This document shows, piece after piece, positions 11,211 through 21,459 of a DNA stretch of 64,000 bases; position 1 is the stretch's first letter; each line of letters begins with the position of its first letter. The translations under genes were made by a program, and so were the position numbers. The DNA lies in NCBI GenBank assembly GCA_964017045.1, contig OZ024794.1:23293359-23357358 (forward strand), in the 5' to 3' direction. The DNA comes from Omphiscola glabra (taxonomy: Eukaryota; Mollusca; Gastropoda; Lymnaeidae). The notes under the pieces were generated by a model. That model was not told the origin of the DNA and searched no databases. It saw only the letters and a list, made by a program, of their open reading frames with translations.

Positions 11211-11312
11211 GTTTTCATTATGTGCAACTTGTGGTTTTGAACACGGTGTCATATCAAAGAAGAATGTGTAAATAATAGAATCGTGTTATTTTGACCCGGT
11301 AATGGGGTTGGT
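11157..11312 (+). repeat. Dispersed repeat, copy 2 of a pair (partner at 3690-3850)
   Basis: Shared ordered blocks with 3690-3850 include gttgactc, tggagtgt, gttttcat, aacacggtg, aaagaagaat, a TAAATAA-like stretch, and cgtgtta followed by acccggta. It could be the end of a retroelement. Boundaries are uncertain. Confidence 0.55.
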
Positions 11313-11395
11313 CACATAATGGCGATAAACTGACCTACGTCGGGCGTCTGTAAATTGTGAACTCGTCCTAAGTAGGACATTCGCCACAAACCTAC

Positions 11396-11600
11396 AACAG
11401 ATATGGCTAGAACCTAACCCTACTTCAATAAAACCTAAAAAAAACCAGACATGGATATTATATAAATAGACCTGCATGGAACCTAAAAATGTCTTGGATA
11501 TAACCTAAAACAGACATCGATAGAACGTACAATAGAGATGGATACAACCTAATACAGATATGGATACAACCTCAGACTTCGATATAAGGTAAGACAGGCA
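11396..11600 (+). repeat. Degenerate ~24 bp repeat
   Basis: The words agatatggatacaacctaa, agacatggatat and agacatcgatagaac recur with variable spacing. This looks like an old, diverged array. Confidence 0.6.
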
Positions 11601-11772
11601 TAAATATAAATATTGACTAAAACAGAAATAGAAAAAAGCCCCCCCCCAAAAAAAAATAAATAAATAAAAAAAATAAAAACATTAATAAATAAAAAGGCAA
11701 TCATGCATACAAAATTATGTAGCAATAATTCAAGCTTGCGTAGAGACGAATACAACCTGAACAAGAATCAAT

Positions 11773-11857
11773 ATATTTAAATACCCTGACAGCTACCCTC
11801 TACATTGGAGCTTCATATTTAAATACCCTGAGAACTACCCTCTACATTGGAGCTTCA
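11773..11857 (+). repeat. 42 bp direct duplication
   Basis: Two copies begin atatttaaataccctgag/c at 11773 and 11815 and share ctaccctctacattggag. Confidence 0.92.
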
Positions 11858-12292
11858 TAATTTTTAATTTTTTTTTTTTTATGAAACACGTTGCAAAGTA
11901 GTTTTAGCAATTTTAAAAGTAGTCAAGGCTTAGTCAGCGTATTTTGTCTTCTGGCAAACGTAATTAATGCCACAAAAAATGCAATCTCGTGAATGTAGAG
12001 TTTAACTTTAGAGTGCTTTACAGTTCGATGTTACGTAATGGTATGCATGTCTTCATAATGAAATATACAACCTTAGATTTGCTGATGACCCAATGTCTTA
12101 AAAGCGTGTCAAGGGACAAGATCACATTACATATACATATTGGCGTCCGACTTGCTTCTATTGATAAAAAGATCTTGGGAGTGAACACTTGGACCCAAAA
12201 TGAAACCCACTGAGATCAAATTTTGATTCTGGGCGTACGTAATTATTATTATGACGATTTTTTTAACGGACAAATTGCTTATTTTTTGTCTT

Positions 12293-12530
12293 CTACAGTT
12301 GTTGCCTTTCTATATGCTTATATTTTTTTTTACTCCTACAGTTGTTGCCTATCTATATGCTTATATTTTTTTTTACTCCTACAGTTGTTGCCTATCTATA
12401 TGCTTATACTTTTTTTTACTCCTACAGTTGTTGCCTATCTATATGCTTATATTTTTTTTTACTCCTACAGTTGTTGCCTATCTATATGCTTATTTTTTTT
12501 TGTCTTCTACTTCTAAAGTTGTTGCATTAC
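12293..12530 (+). repeat. 43 bp minisatellite, 5 copies
   Basis: The core ctacagttgttgcctatc recurs at 12293, 12336, 12379, 12422 and 12465, each followed by a T-run. The overlapping hydrophobic open frames (94-97 codons) come from this repeat and are not credible proteins. Confidence 0.94.
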
Positions 12531-12845
12531 CTTAACGCTTGAAGTCAAGGAAACATTAATCTTTACAAGTTTGTTTGAACATTAAATAATTTACAACTCT
12601 ACGCAAGATTGAAGGCACGAAACAATCAAAGCATCCCCAACAGAGCTTATGACGATGAAACGTACGATTGACACTCGACGACTTCCAGCAACTGCAGCAC
12701 AACGGATAATGCGTTTTGACATCTATCTCTACTTAAAATGTTCACTCAAAGAGGTCACAGGATGACACGCTATATACATTGTTTTTGGCCATTTTGTTAA
12801 TGTTTATTTTTCAAGCGCTATTTTAAAATAGACATACATTTAGAT

Positions 12846-13347
12846 CAGGGGTAGGCAACCTACTGCCCACGGGCCACACTCGGTCCGCTGATATATATAA
12901 TGTGTCCCGCAAAATCTTCAGAGAACTGGTTTAATATTTTTGTAACATTTACAATTTGTCAATATTATCTGTAAAACATTTAAAACTAAATATTCTGATG
13001 ATAAATTTGTCAAACTTTTTAATAATGTCGCTCCCTGTCCCGCTGCAGCCTTTGGCCTGCCTCACTACTTCCTTAAACTCAGACTTGACTGACTGGTGCT
13101 TTTCTTTTCCGTGATTTGATTCCCAGATGATGTAGACCCTTTTCCATATCATCCATTCATTTAAGCCTAGGTCTGCCTTTGAGTCGTTTTTTTAAAAAAA
13201 TAATCACAGCAAATTTAAATAAACAAAAAAAACTATTCATCTGCTTATTTTGGAACTGAAGTCGGAATGAATTTTCAAAGGCCGTCTTTGAAGGGGAAAG
13301 AAAGAAAATCCGTGCCGCCCTCTGCACAGAAAGTTTTGAGAACACTG
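12846..13347. mobile_element. hAT-like terminal sequences, possible ~500 bp element or two fragments
   Basis: The left end starts caggggtaggcaacctactg and continues with a gggcc-containing stretch, typical of hAT termini. The right end, read on the minus strand, starts cagtgttctcaaaac, also hAT-like. The two ends are not good inverted copies of each other. The flanking octamers (atttagat at 12838-12845, atttaagc at 13348-13355) match at only 5 of 8 positions. This may be one diverged non-autonomous element or ends of two different ones. No transposase coding was recognised inside. Confidence 0.4.
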
Positions 13348-13900
13348 ATTTAAGCTTACATCATGGAATTCAATCTCTCGGCCATATATCCAACAGTGTA
13401 ATGTTTAATTTTGTATATATATTTCTGTTCATCTCAAGTTCATAGCAAAAAAAATATTCAATCAGAATACTCGTGTCTGTGCTAAAATCTTTCCAGCGTG
13501 TAGAGGAATGTGTTTAGTGTCGCTACAAAAGAAATAATTGGATCAAGACGATCCTAAAATAAGATGATTTGTAGCTTAAGTGACGTTGAAAACAGCGGAT
13601 TTGTTTTCGGTTGAGCGTCTTCAATTTATAATGAAGTAAATAACATTTCCGACAAAGGAGTTTATTAAAACACACACACACATATATATATAGGTATACT
13701 CCTTTATATCCCATTTAAAAATCACTTACCTTCAAGCACCTAGACCTGGATATGCATGTGAATCAGCATGAAGAGAAACGGATCATTCGCTACAAACAGT
13801 CTGGAGATAAAAAAAAAAACAGACACATATAATTAGAACAAGGTCGTTTCCAGGCGAAAGACATAAAACATTTTGGGGGGAACAATAACATAGGTTGAGG
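13348..13900. other. AT-rich non-coding stretch
   Basis: It contains a short CA/TA microsatellite (about 13668-13692). No gene was recognised. Confidence 0.45.
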
Positions 13901-13914
13901 GGAGTCTAAGGTGG

Positions 13915-14235
13915 TTGTACAGAGGGCGGGGCTGGTAAATTGATATAGACCTGGGCTAGTAAACTGGCATAGCCCTGTGCTAGTAAACTGGCATAGCCTT
14001 GGGCTGGTAAATTGACATAGGCCAGGGTTGTTAAATTGACACCGGCCAGGGTTGGTAAATTGACATCGGCCAGGGTTGGTAAATTGGCATAGGCCAGTGT
14101 TGTGAGAGGGACATCGGCCAGGGTTGGTAAAAGGATATAAGCCAGGGTTTGTAAACTGACAGACAAGGGCTTGTAAATTGACATAGGCCAGGGGTGGTAA
14201 CTTGAGATAGGCAAGGGCTGGTAAGTTGAGATAGG
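13915..14235 (+). repeat. Degenerate 25-27 bp minisatellite, about 12 copies
   Basis: The words gtaaattgacataggccagg, gtaaactggcatagcc and gttggtaaattgacat alternate with frequent substitutions. The minus-strand frame of 102 codons through it reads a degenerate repeat and is not called as a gene. Confidence 0.88.
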
Positions 14236-14580
14236 AAAAATGTAAAAATGTGGATCTAATTCAGATTCTTAAGATACAAATGATCTATAACTAATGTTTT
14301 TTTTTTTAAATACCATTTGTCTAGAGAAAAACAACAATTGGAAGGGATTATAGCCACTATCGCATCGTTAAGCAACTTCTATCTGCAATGCTTTTTACCA
14401 GAGATCCTCAACGTTTTATCGAATCTATGATGTACATCAAAGGTGTCTTATCTATAAGTTAGTGGATTACGTAAAACAAGAATAACGGTACAGAAACGTA
14501 GAGTTTTCTGAGATACGACATAAACTATCTAGATGGGGAAGCAGGAGTCATTAGACGAAAGACCATAACGAGTTTGTGCA

Positions 14581-14851
14581 ATAAACACACAAAGTACATC
14601 TGATACTGTTGTATCACTTCCTGCTATAAACACACAAAGTACATCTGATACTGTTGTATCACTTCCTGCTATAAACACACAAAGTACACCTGATACTGTT
14701 GTATCACTTCCTGCTATAAACACACAAAGTACATCTGATACTGTTGTATCACTTCCTGCTATAAACACACAAAGTAACATCTGATACTGTTGTATCATTT
14801 CCTGCTATAAACACACAAAGTACATCTGATACTGTTGTATCACTTCCTGCT
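14581..14851 (+). repeat. 45 bp minisatellite, 6 copies
   Basis: Units start ataaacacacaaagtacatc at 14581, 14626, 14671 and so on. They are very uniform, with one 1 bp insertion in the fifth copy. The minus strand reads a repeated 15-residue phrase, an artefact of a stop-free unit. Confidence 0.95.
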
Positions 14852-14971
14852 GATATGTGGGGTTATGGTGCTCATTTGCTCCCCAATCCATTTTGAAAAC
14901 AACGCATGATAGTGTTATTACAGAACGTTAGAACCTGTAAAATCAGAAGTATAGGAAAGGGGAGGGAACTT

Positions 14972-15412
14972 TTATCTATCTATCTATCTATCGATCGATC
15001 GATCGGTCGGTCTGTCTGTCTGCCTGTCTGTCTGCCTGTCTGTCTGTCTGTCTCTCTGTCTCTCTGTCTGTCTCTCTGTCTCTCTGTCTGTCTCTCTGTC
15101 TGTCTCTCTGTCTGTCTCTCTGTCTCTCTGTCTGTCTCTCTGTCTGTCTCTCTGTCTGTCTCTCTGTCTCTCTGTCTCTCCGTCTGTCTCTCTGTCTGTC
15201 TCTCTGTCTCTCTGTCTATCTCTCTGTCTGTCTCTCTGTCTCTATGTCTGTCTCTCTGTTTGTCTCTCTGTCTGTCTCTCTGTCTGTCTCTCTGTCTCTT
15301 TGTCTCACTGTCTCTTTGTCTCTCTGTCTCTTTGTCTCTCTGTCTCTCTGTCTCTTTGTCTCTCTGTCTCTTTGTCTCTGTCTCTCTGTCTCTATATCTA
15401 TCTATATATATA
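14972..15412 (+). repeat. Compound tetranucleotide microsatellite (TCTA, TCGA, TCTG, TCTC), ending in (TA)n
   Basis: It begins with TCTA and TCGA repeats, continues for about 400 bp with TCTG and TCTC units, and ends in a short AT tract. The long open frames on both strands (158-186 codons of low-complexity sequence) are artefacts. Confidence 0.95.
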
Positions 15413-15418
15413 TATATG

Positions 15419-15488
15419 AAATTCTGCCCCTCAAACAAATTTATATATATATACATATATATATAAATTTGTTTGAGGGGCAGAATTT
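15419..15488. repeat. 70 bp near-perfect palindrome
   Basis: Left arm from 15419 (aaattctgcccctcaaacaa, then an AT tract) is the exact reverse complement of the right arm ending at 15488 (ttgtttgaggggcagaattt). The centre is at about 15453/15454, with at most one unpaired central pair. It lies immediately 3' of the compound microsatellite and contains non-repetitive sequence in both arms, so it is not merely an AT-repeat effect. Confidence 0.93.
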
Positions 15489-16059
15489 TCGGTTAACTTA
15501 ATAATTATTTGTGAGGGATGCGCCCCCCCCCCCCCAAGATTAATGTATGCTGGTCATACAGTTAAACCGTCACTATTTGACAGCCTGTTGGTAGACCTTG
15601 AGACGACCTCCCCCCCACCACCACCCCCCCCCCAAAATGTTTCTGATCTCCTTCCTTACTTAACAATGAAATAAGTAAGAAAACAAGCTGCCCTCCCCCC
15701 ACCCCCACATAGAAAAGAAGTTATTTCGGTGTAGATAAACTACTGTAGGTAAAATGTATTCCCTCGGGTATGGCAAATGCATTCAGTGATTTTTTAAAAT
15801 GTTAATTGGAAGACTTTTCTCCTCTGGCTTTGTGACTGATTGATTGAACTATCAGACTGAACTTTTGTCTGCTGGCTGTATGCTTGGTGAATTGACAGAC
15901 CAGCGTCTGCAATCTCCTCTAGTTATTCTTAAACTTATTATGTGCTTTACTGTAAAAGAAAAACCAAAAAAAAAAAAACCTTTGTAATGGCTTATTCTCC
16001 ACACACAAATAGAAAAAAATTAAAAAGAACAAACAAACCGCGCACTAATCTAAGTGCAG

Positions 16060-17012
16060 AGACCAGCTGTGCGCCATTAAAAGACCTAAGAAAACTGCTC
16101 TGCGCCATTAAAAGACCTAAGAAAAGTGCTCTGCGCCATTAAATGACCTAAGAAAACTGCTCTGCGCCATTAAAAGACCTAAGAAAAATGTTCTGCGCCA
16201 TTAAAAGACATAAAAAAACTGCTCTGCGCCATTAAAAGACCTAAGAAAAGTGCTCTGCGCCATTAAAAGACCTAAGAAAACTGCTCTGCGCCATTAAAAG
16301 ACATAAGAAAACAGCTCTGCGCCATTAAAAGACCTAAGAAAACTGCTCTGCGCCATTAAAAGACCTAAGAAAAGTGCTCTGCGCCATTAAAAGACCTAAG
16401 AAAACTGCTCCGCGGCATTAAAAGACCTAAGAAAACTGCTCTGCGCCATTAAAAGACCTAAGAAAAGTGCTCTGCGCCATTAAATGACCTAAGAAAACTG
16501 CTCTGCGCCATTAAAAGACCTAAGAAAACTGCTCTGCGCCATTAAAAGACATAAGAAAACTGCTCTGCGCCATTAAAGACCTAAGAAAAGTGCTCTGCGC
16601 CATTAAAAGGCCTAAGAAAACTGCTCTGCGCCATTAAAAGACATAAGAAAACAGCTCTGCGCCATTAAAAGACCTAAGAAAACTGCTCTGCGCCATTAAA
16701 AGACCTAAGAAAAGTGCTCTGCTTCATTAAAAGACCTAAGAAAACTGCTCTGCGCCATTAAAAGACCTAAGAAAACTGCTCTGAGCCATTAAAAGACCCA
16801 AGAAAACTGTTGTAAGCCATTAAAAGACCTAACAAAACTGCTCTGAGCCATTAAAAGGCATAACAAAACTGCTCTGAGCCATTAAAAGGCCTAACAAAAC
16901 TGCTCTGAGCCATTAAAAGACCCCAAAAAACTGCTCTGAGCCACTAAAGGACCTTAGAGAACTACCCTGAGCCACTAAAGATGCTGAGAGAACTGCTCTG
17001 AGCCACTAAATG
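16060..17012 (+). repeat. 31 bp satellite-like array, about 30 copies, with higher-order structure
   Basis: The monomer contains ctctgcgccattaaaagacc followed by taagaaaactg. Marked variants recur at a fixed distance: the aaatgacc variant at 16141 and again at 16482 (341 bp, 11 monomers), and the acataagaaaacag variant at 16301 and 16641 (340 bp, with one base missing between). This shows an 11-monomer higher-order repeat of about 341 bp present roughly twice. Monomers after about 16780 are progressively diverged (ctgagcc, acccaag, actaaagg), as expected at an array edge. Confidence 0.93.
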
Positions 17013-17369
17013 CCCCGAGATCAATTTCATAAGATAGTTTCAATAATTGTTCCTAAAAGTTGTAGAAAACGTCAACAGCAAGAAAATATCGAAGAATTAC
17101 TAGATGATGCGATACCCCAACACACAATTATTCATATACGATTTCCCCATATACTTTTAGTCATATGCGACAACCCCACATTATATTAGTCATATCCCAA
17201 AAGGATGTAAATTTCTTTGGACACTATATATGTACACAGTGTTATTGAACTCTTCACCTAAAAATTCTACTCACTGTTTTTGACAACGTGTTTGACCAGA
17301 ATGTTTCAACTCAGCTACACGTTGGTAAAGAAACTTAATAAGACCTTGTCACCGTACATGCACTTATCC
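17013..17369. other. AT-rich spacer
   Basis: No gene or array was recognised. It includes a loose repeat of catatgcgac/catatacgat words near 17150. Confidence 0.45.
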
Positions 17370-17757
17370 TCCAGACTTGTGAAGCTATGGATATGTCTCA
17401 TGGGTTTCAGTACAATCCACCAGACTTGTGAAACTATGGATATGTCTTATGGGTTTCAGTACAATCCACCAGACTTGTGAAACTATGGATATGTCTCATG
17501 GGTTTCAGTACAATCCACCAGACTTGTGAAACTATGGATATGTCTTATGGGTTTCAGTACAATCCACCAGACTTGTGAAGCTATGGATATGTCTCATGGG
17601 TTTCAGTACAATCCACCAGACTTGTGAAGCTATGGAAATGTCTTATGGGTTTCAGTACAATCCACCAGACTTGTGAAGCTATGGATATGTCTTATAGGTT
17701 TCAGTACAATCCACCAGACTTGTGAAGCTATGGATATATCTTATGTGTTTCAGTACA
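17370..17757 (+). repeat. 49 bp minisatellite, 8 copies
   Basis: The core ccaccagacttgtgaaacta is followed by tggatatgtctyatgggttt. The period is 49 bp, and copies differ at a few recurrent sites (gaaacta/gaagcta, ctcatgg/cttatgg). Confidence 0.95.
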
Positions 17758-18332
17758 GAGTAATATCTGTTCAATAGTGGCGCAAGCTCAGACAACCAAT
17801 GACGTTTGTTCAGCTCAGTATATTAAGTTTTCAAACTGCCCGCCCGGATAGTTTACCATCACAACTGTTCTCTTTGTAAAGGGGGGGGGGGCTGCTTACT
17901 CTTGAGCGTGCGCGCCCCACAAGGCCGGGGCGGTTGAGGTATTGGGATGGCGGTGAGTTAATGTGCTATGATTATGGAAACGTCTGCGGTCGGCTGGAAG
18001 TAATCAAATCAGCAGAGCGTGGAGCGTGACCCAAGTGGGTAGAAGATTAAATGTTGATTAAGTGTTCTATAAAGAGAGAAGGGCGCGCATGTTCTAATGC
18101 ATGCCGTCATACATAATGTACAACTTAAGCTCTGTGGCTGGATAAGCGGGTCAGATCGGGGAAGTGGAGACGGAGTGGGGGGGGGGGGTGAACGTTTCTT
18201 TGGTCAGTTATTATTTTTTTAAAAGTGTGTTTAGATATGTACATGTTTTATAACAATTGTTAATTAAAGCACATTTGTATGAAGATACCGCCCCCCTCTT
18301 ATAATTGTGCAACCCATCCCCCATCCCTCTTG
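17758..18332. other. Non-coding stretch with G-runs
   Basis: It has runs of G near 17881-17890 and 18177-18187. No gene was recognised. Confidence 0.45.
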
Positions 18333-18340
18333 TGTTAAAC

Positions 18341-18549
18341 CAGCGGTTCTCAACCTGTGGGTCGCGATCCCTTTGAGGGTCAAGCGAAATTTTCACAAGG
18401 GTCGCCCGAAAACATCGGAAAACGCGTATCGTCTACAGTTACGAAGAAGCAACGAAAATAATTTTGTGGTTGGGGGGGGGGGTGGGGTTAGCCACAACAC
18501 GAGGAACTGTATTAAAGGGTCGCGTCATTAGGAAGGCTCAGAAACACTG
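18341..18549 (+). mobile_element. SPIN-like hAT MITE, copy 1 (209 bp)
   Basis: It starts cagcggttctcaacctgtgg and ends ggctcagaaacactg, the characteristic SPIN-type inverted termini. It is flanked by a perfect 8 bp duplication tgttaaac (18333-18340 and 18550-18557), as expected for hAT transposition. Internal matches to the SPIN non-autonomous consensus as I recall it are gggtcgcgatccctttgagg, gaagcaacgaaaataatttt, acacgaggaactgtattaaa and gggtcgcg. It encodes nothing and would need a transposase supplied in trans. Confidence 0.92.
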
Positions 18550-18850
18550 TGTTAAACGGAAAAAAAACAAAAAACGTATGGGCTGGAAGTAGAATCTAGA
18601 TGTAAGTCATGCGCAGTGTTCAATGCTGAACTTCAGCACGAAACTTGGCATCCCGCGTTGTAGGGCGAACATTCTTCAAGAAAAGCTTTATTTCAACCCT
18701 CTTGATTTTTTTGTTGGTTTGTCAAAGGCGTTGTATTTTTTTGTATACATCAAGTAGGACAAATATGTTGGTAGTCAACCTTGAGATAAATATAGCGGCA
18801 TGTAAAGATATTCCTTGATATCCGTTTAGAGCATAAGGTGAAGAAAATGA

Positions 18851-18905
18851 AAGAGAGAGAGAGAGAGAGAGAGATAAAGTGAGAGAGAGAGAGAGAGAGA
18901 GATAA

Positions 18906-18939
<34 letters not shown>

Positions 18940-19137
18940 AGTGAGAGAGAGAGAGAGAGAGATAAAGTGAGAGAGAGAGAGATAAAGAGAGAGAGAGAGA
19001 GAGAGAGATAAAGTGAGAGAGAGAGAGAGAGAGATAAAGTGAGTGAGAGAGAGAGAGAGAGAGAGATAAAGAGAGAGAGAGAGAGATAAAGAGAGAGAGA
19101 GAGAGATAAAGTGAGAGAGAGAGAGAGAGAGAGATAA

Positions 19138-19165
<28 letters not shown>
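18851..19165 (+). repeat. (GA)n microsatellite with periodic gataaagtga interruptions
   Basis: GA dinucleotide runs of 14-30 bp are separated by gataaagtga or gataaaga at irregular intervals. This purine strand is a candidate for triplex-type structure. Confidence 0.95.
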
Positions 19166-19168
<3 letters not shown>

Positions 19169-19385
19169 GAAATAGGAAGGGAGGTATAAGAATTTTATTT
19201 TATAAAAAAAAAAATATTTAAAAAACGTAACAAATAAATCTGACCTAGAATATTTTTTTTTAAAAGATAAAGTTAATGTAAGAGGCTAGAAGATGTTTGA
19301 AATAAAGCTATTAGAGATAATATGATTAAGAATTGTGACAATAACTTGTCAATAAAATGGCACAAGTAATTTAAACATTTAAACC

Positions 19386-19462
19386 GTGGGAGTGTCATAA
19401 AACAGTGGTAGTGTCATAAAACAGTGGTAGTGTCATAAAACAGTGGTAGTGCCATAAGACAT
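19386..19462 (+). repeat. 19-20 bp tandem repeat, about 4 copies
   Basis: The unit is gtggtagtgtcataaaaca. The last copy has gccataagac. Confidence 0.9.
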
Positions 19463-19565
19463 TGAGTCATAAAATATTTGTAAATTTGTAGATTCATAAA
19501 ACAGTGTGAGAAATAAAGTACGAAGACAAGAAACTGAAGAAATACAATATTTTAGAATTTTTTAC

Positions 19566-20105
19566 GGCATACAACTAGTACACCACTATTCATTGTACTG
19601 CATACCACTAGTACACCACTATTCATTGTACTGCATACAATTTGTACACCACTATTCATTGTACTGCATGCAACTAGTACACAATTATTCATTGTACTAC
19701 ATACAACTAGTACACCAATATTCATTGTACTGCATGCAACTTGTACACCACCACTTCATTGTACTACATACAACTAGTACACCACTATTCATTGTACTAC
19801 ATACAACTAGTACACCACTATTCATTGTACTGCATACAACTAGTACACCACCACTTCATTGTACTACATACAACTAGCACACCACTATTCATTGTACTAC
19901 ATACAACTAGTACACCACTATTCACTGTACTGCATACAACTAGTACACCACTATTCACTGTACTACATACAACTAGTACACCACTATTCATTGTACTACA
20001 TACAACTAGTACACCACTATTCATTGTACTACATACAACTAGTACACCACTATTCACTGTACTGCATACAACTAGTACACCACTATTCATTGTACTGCAT
20101 ACATT
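19566..20105 (+). repeat. 33 bp minisatellite, about 16 copies, with an internal dyad
   Basis: The unit contains cattgtactacatacaacta followed by gtacaccactatt. Arms tagtaca and tgtacta are inverted copies across neighbouring parts of the unit. Because 33 is divisible by three, several stop-free frames exist on both strands (up to 169 codons); these change product at each substitution and are not called as genes. Confidence 0.95.
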
Positions 20106-20734
20106 GATGCATCATGATGCAATATACTGCATGCAATGGATACATCACGGTGCAATATTAGTGAAGCTATTATTAATATCAAATGTTTGCCATGCAAAAG
20201 ACTTATCATCACAGCCCACGTTAACTCAGTGTCGATGTTTGCCTCACTAGACCTTCACGTGTCTTAGATCTTGAAAATAACAATTGAATTCCAGGGGGTC
20301 TCAGTCGAGGAGGACGGAGGTTAACTTTAATGGATCATCATTAAATACAGAATGACGCCATTAACTCTTTTAATTCCGTTTCTTTTACTGCATTAAAGAT
20401 GAAGAAGAAGCTGGAGCGTTACTAGGACCTGAGTCGTCCCTGGGGGGGGGGGGGCCTGGGGGGGGGGGGTCCTTGAGTTTGCCGCCGCCTCACAAAAACA
20501 ATTAAACAAAACATAATGCACATACAAAAATGGGCAAAAAATAGTGTGTCGTAAATTCGTGATTTTGTCTGGTGTCCTACTGTCCGAGAAAAAAAAAACA
20601 TGCTCTTTTCTTTGGGATGGACCGACAATGTCAAATCCTGAAGAGTGCTACCCAGTGCGGAACTCTCACTCACCCCCCCCCCCTCCAACATGCCAGTAGG
20701 TGCAAAGAGTGAAAAAGGCACGTTGATACATTAC
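20106..20734. other. Non-coding stretch with paired G-runs and a C-run
   Basis: It has two G-runs near 20443-20454 and 20459-20469 separated by cct, and a C-run near 20673-20682. No gene was recognised. Confidence 0.45.
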
Positions 20735-20885
20735 GTCCATAGAGGCCCGTAGTCCCATTATGTCCATAGAGGCCCGTAGTCCCATTATGTCCATAGACCC
20801 GTCCGCACATTATGTCCATAAAGGCCCATCCACACATTATGTCCATAGACGTCCGTCCTCCCATTATGTATATAGACCAGTCCAT
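20735..20885 (+). repeat. Imperfect ~24-28 bp repeat, about 5 copies
   Basis: The words cattatgtccatagaggccc and cattatgtccatagac recur with variable spacers. Confidence 0.85.
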
Positions 20886-21069
20886 ATGGGCCTGTCGACA
20901 TCAATGGTCAATGTTACCCAATAAAGAATTCCACATTTCTTATTTGTGAATTTGTTGGCGTAAGTTATAGAAAAGTGAGAGAATTCGATCTGTAAGAGAC
21001 ACTTTGGTACGATCGCTTAGACAGAATGTAAGTGATAGAAACTGAAGGAGTAAATATTGAAGAAGAGAA

Positions 21070-21452
21070 CGAGAATCAAAGAGCTAGCGAGAGAGAGAGA
21101 GAGAGGGGGGGAGAGAGAAAGAGAAAGACAGAGAGATAAAGAAAGAGAGAGAGAGAGACAAAGATAGAAAGTCAGAAATAGCGAGGTAGAGAGTGAGTGA
21201 GAGAGAGAGAGAGAGAGACAGAGAGAGAAAGCCATAGAGAGAAAGCAAAAGATAGCCAGTGAGAGAGCGAGTGAGAGAGAGAGACAGAGATAAAAAGGCG
21301 GTGATAGCGAGGGGGGTGAAAGAGTGAGATAAAGAAAGAGTGAGAGAGAGAAAGAGTGAGAGAGAGAAAGAGTGAGAGAGAGAAAGAGAGATAGATAGAA
21401 TGTGAGTGAGCGAGAAAAAGAAAGAGTGAGAGAGAGAGAGAGAGAAATAAAG
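21070..21452 (+). repeat. GA-rich low-complexity block
   Basis: Irregular gagaga runs carry interspersed gaaagagtgagagagag words. The minus-strand Leu/Ser/Phe-rich open frames (99 and 164 codons) through it are composition artefacts. Confidence 0.93.
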
Positions 21453-21459
21453 TAGGGTA

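Noticed and set aside
14906..15466. 186-codon plus frame and 158-codon minus frame
   Set aside because: Pure translation of the TCTG/TCTC microsatellite; no complexity and no start or splice context.
16060..17012. CRISPR-like appearance of regularly spaced repeats
   Set aside because: There are no unique spacers: the units are contiguous 31 bp monomers, and the context is animal DNA with transposons.
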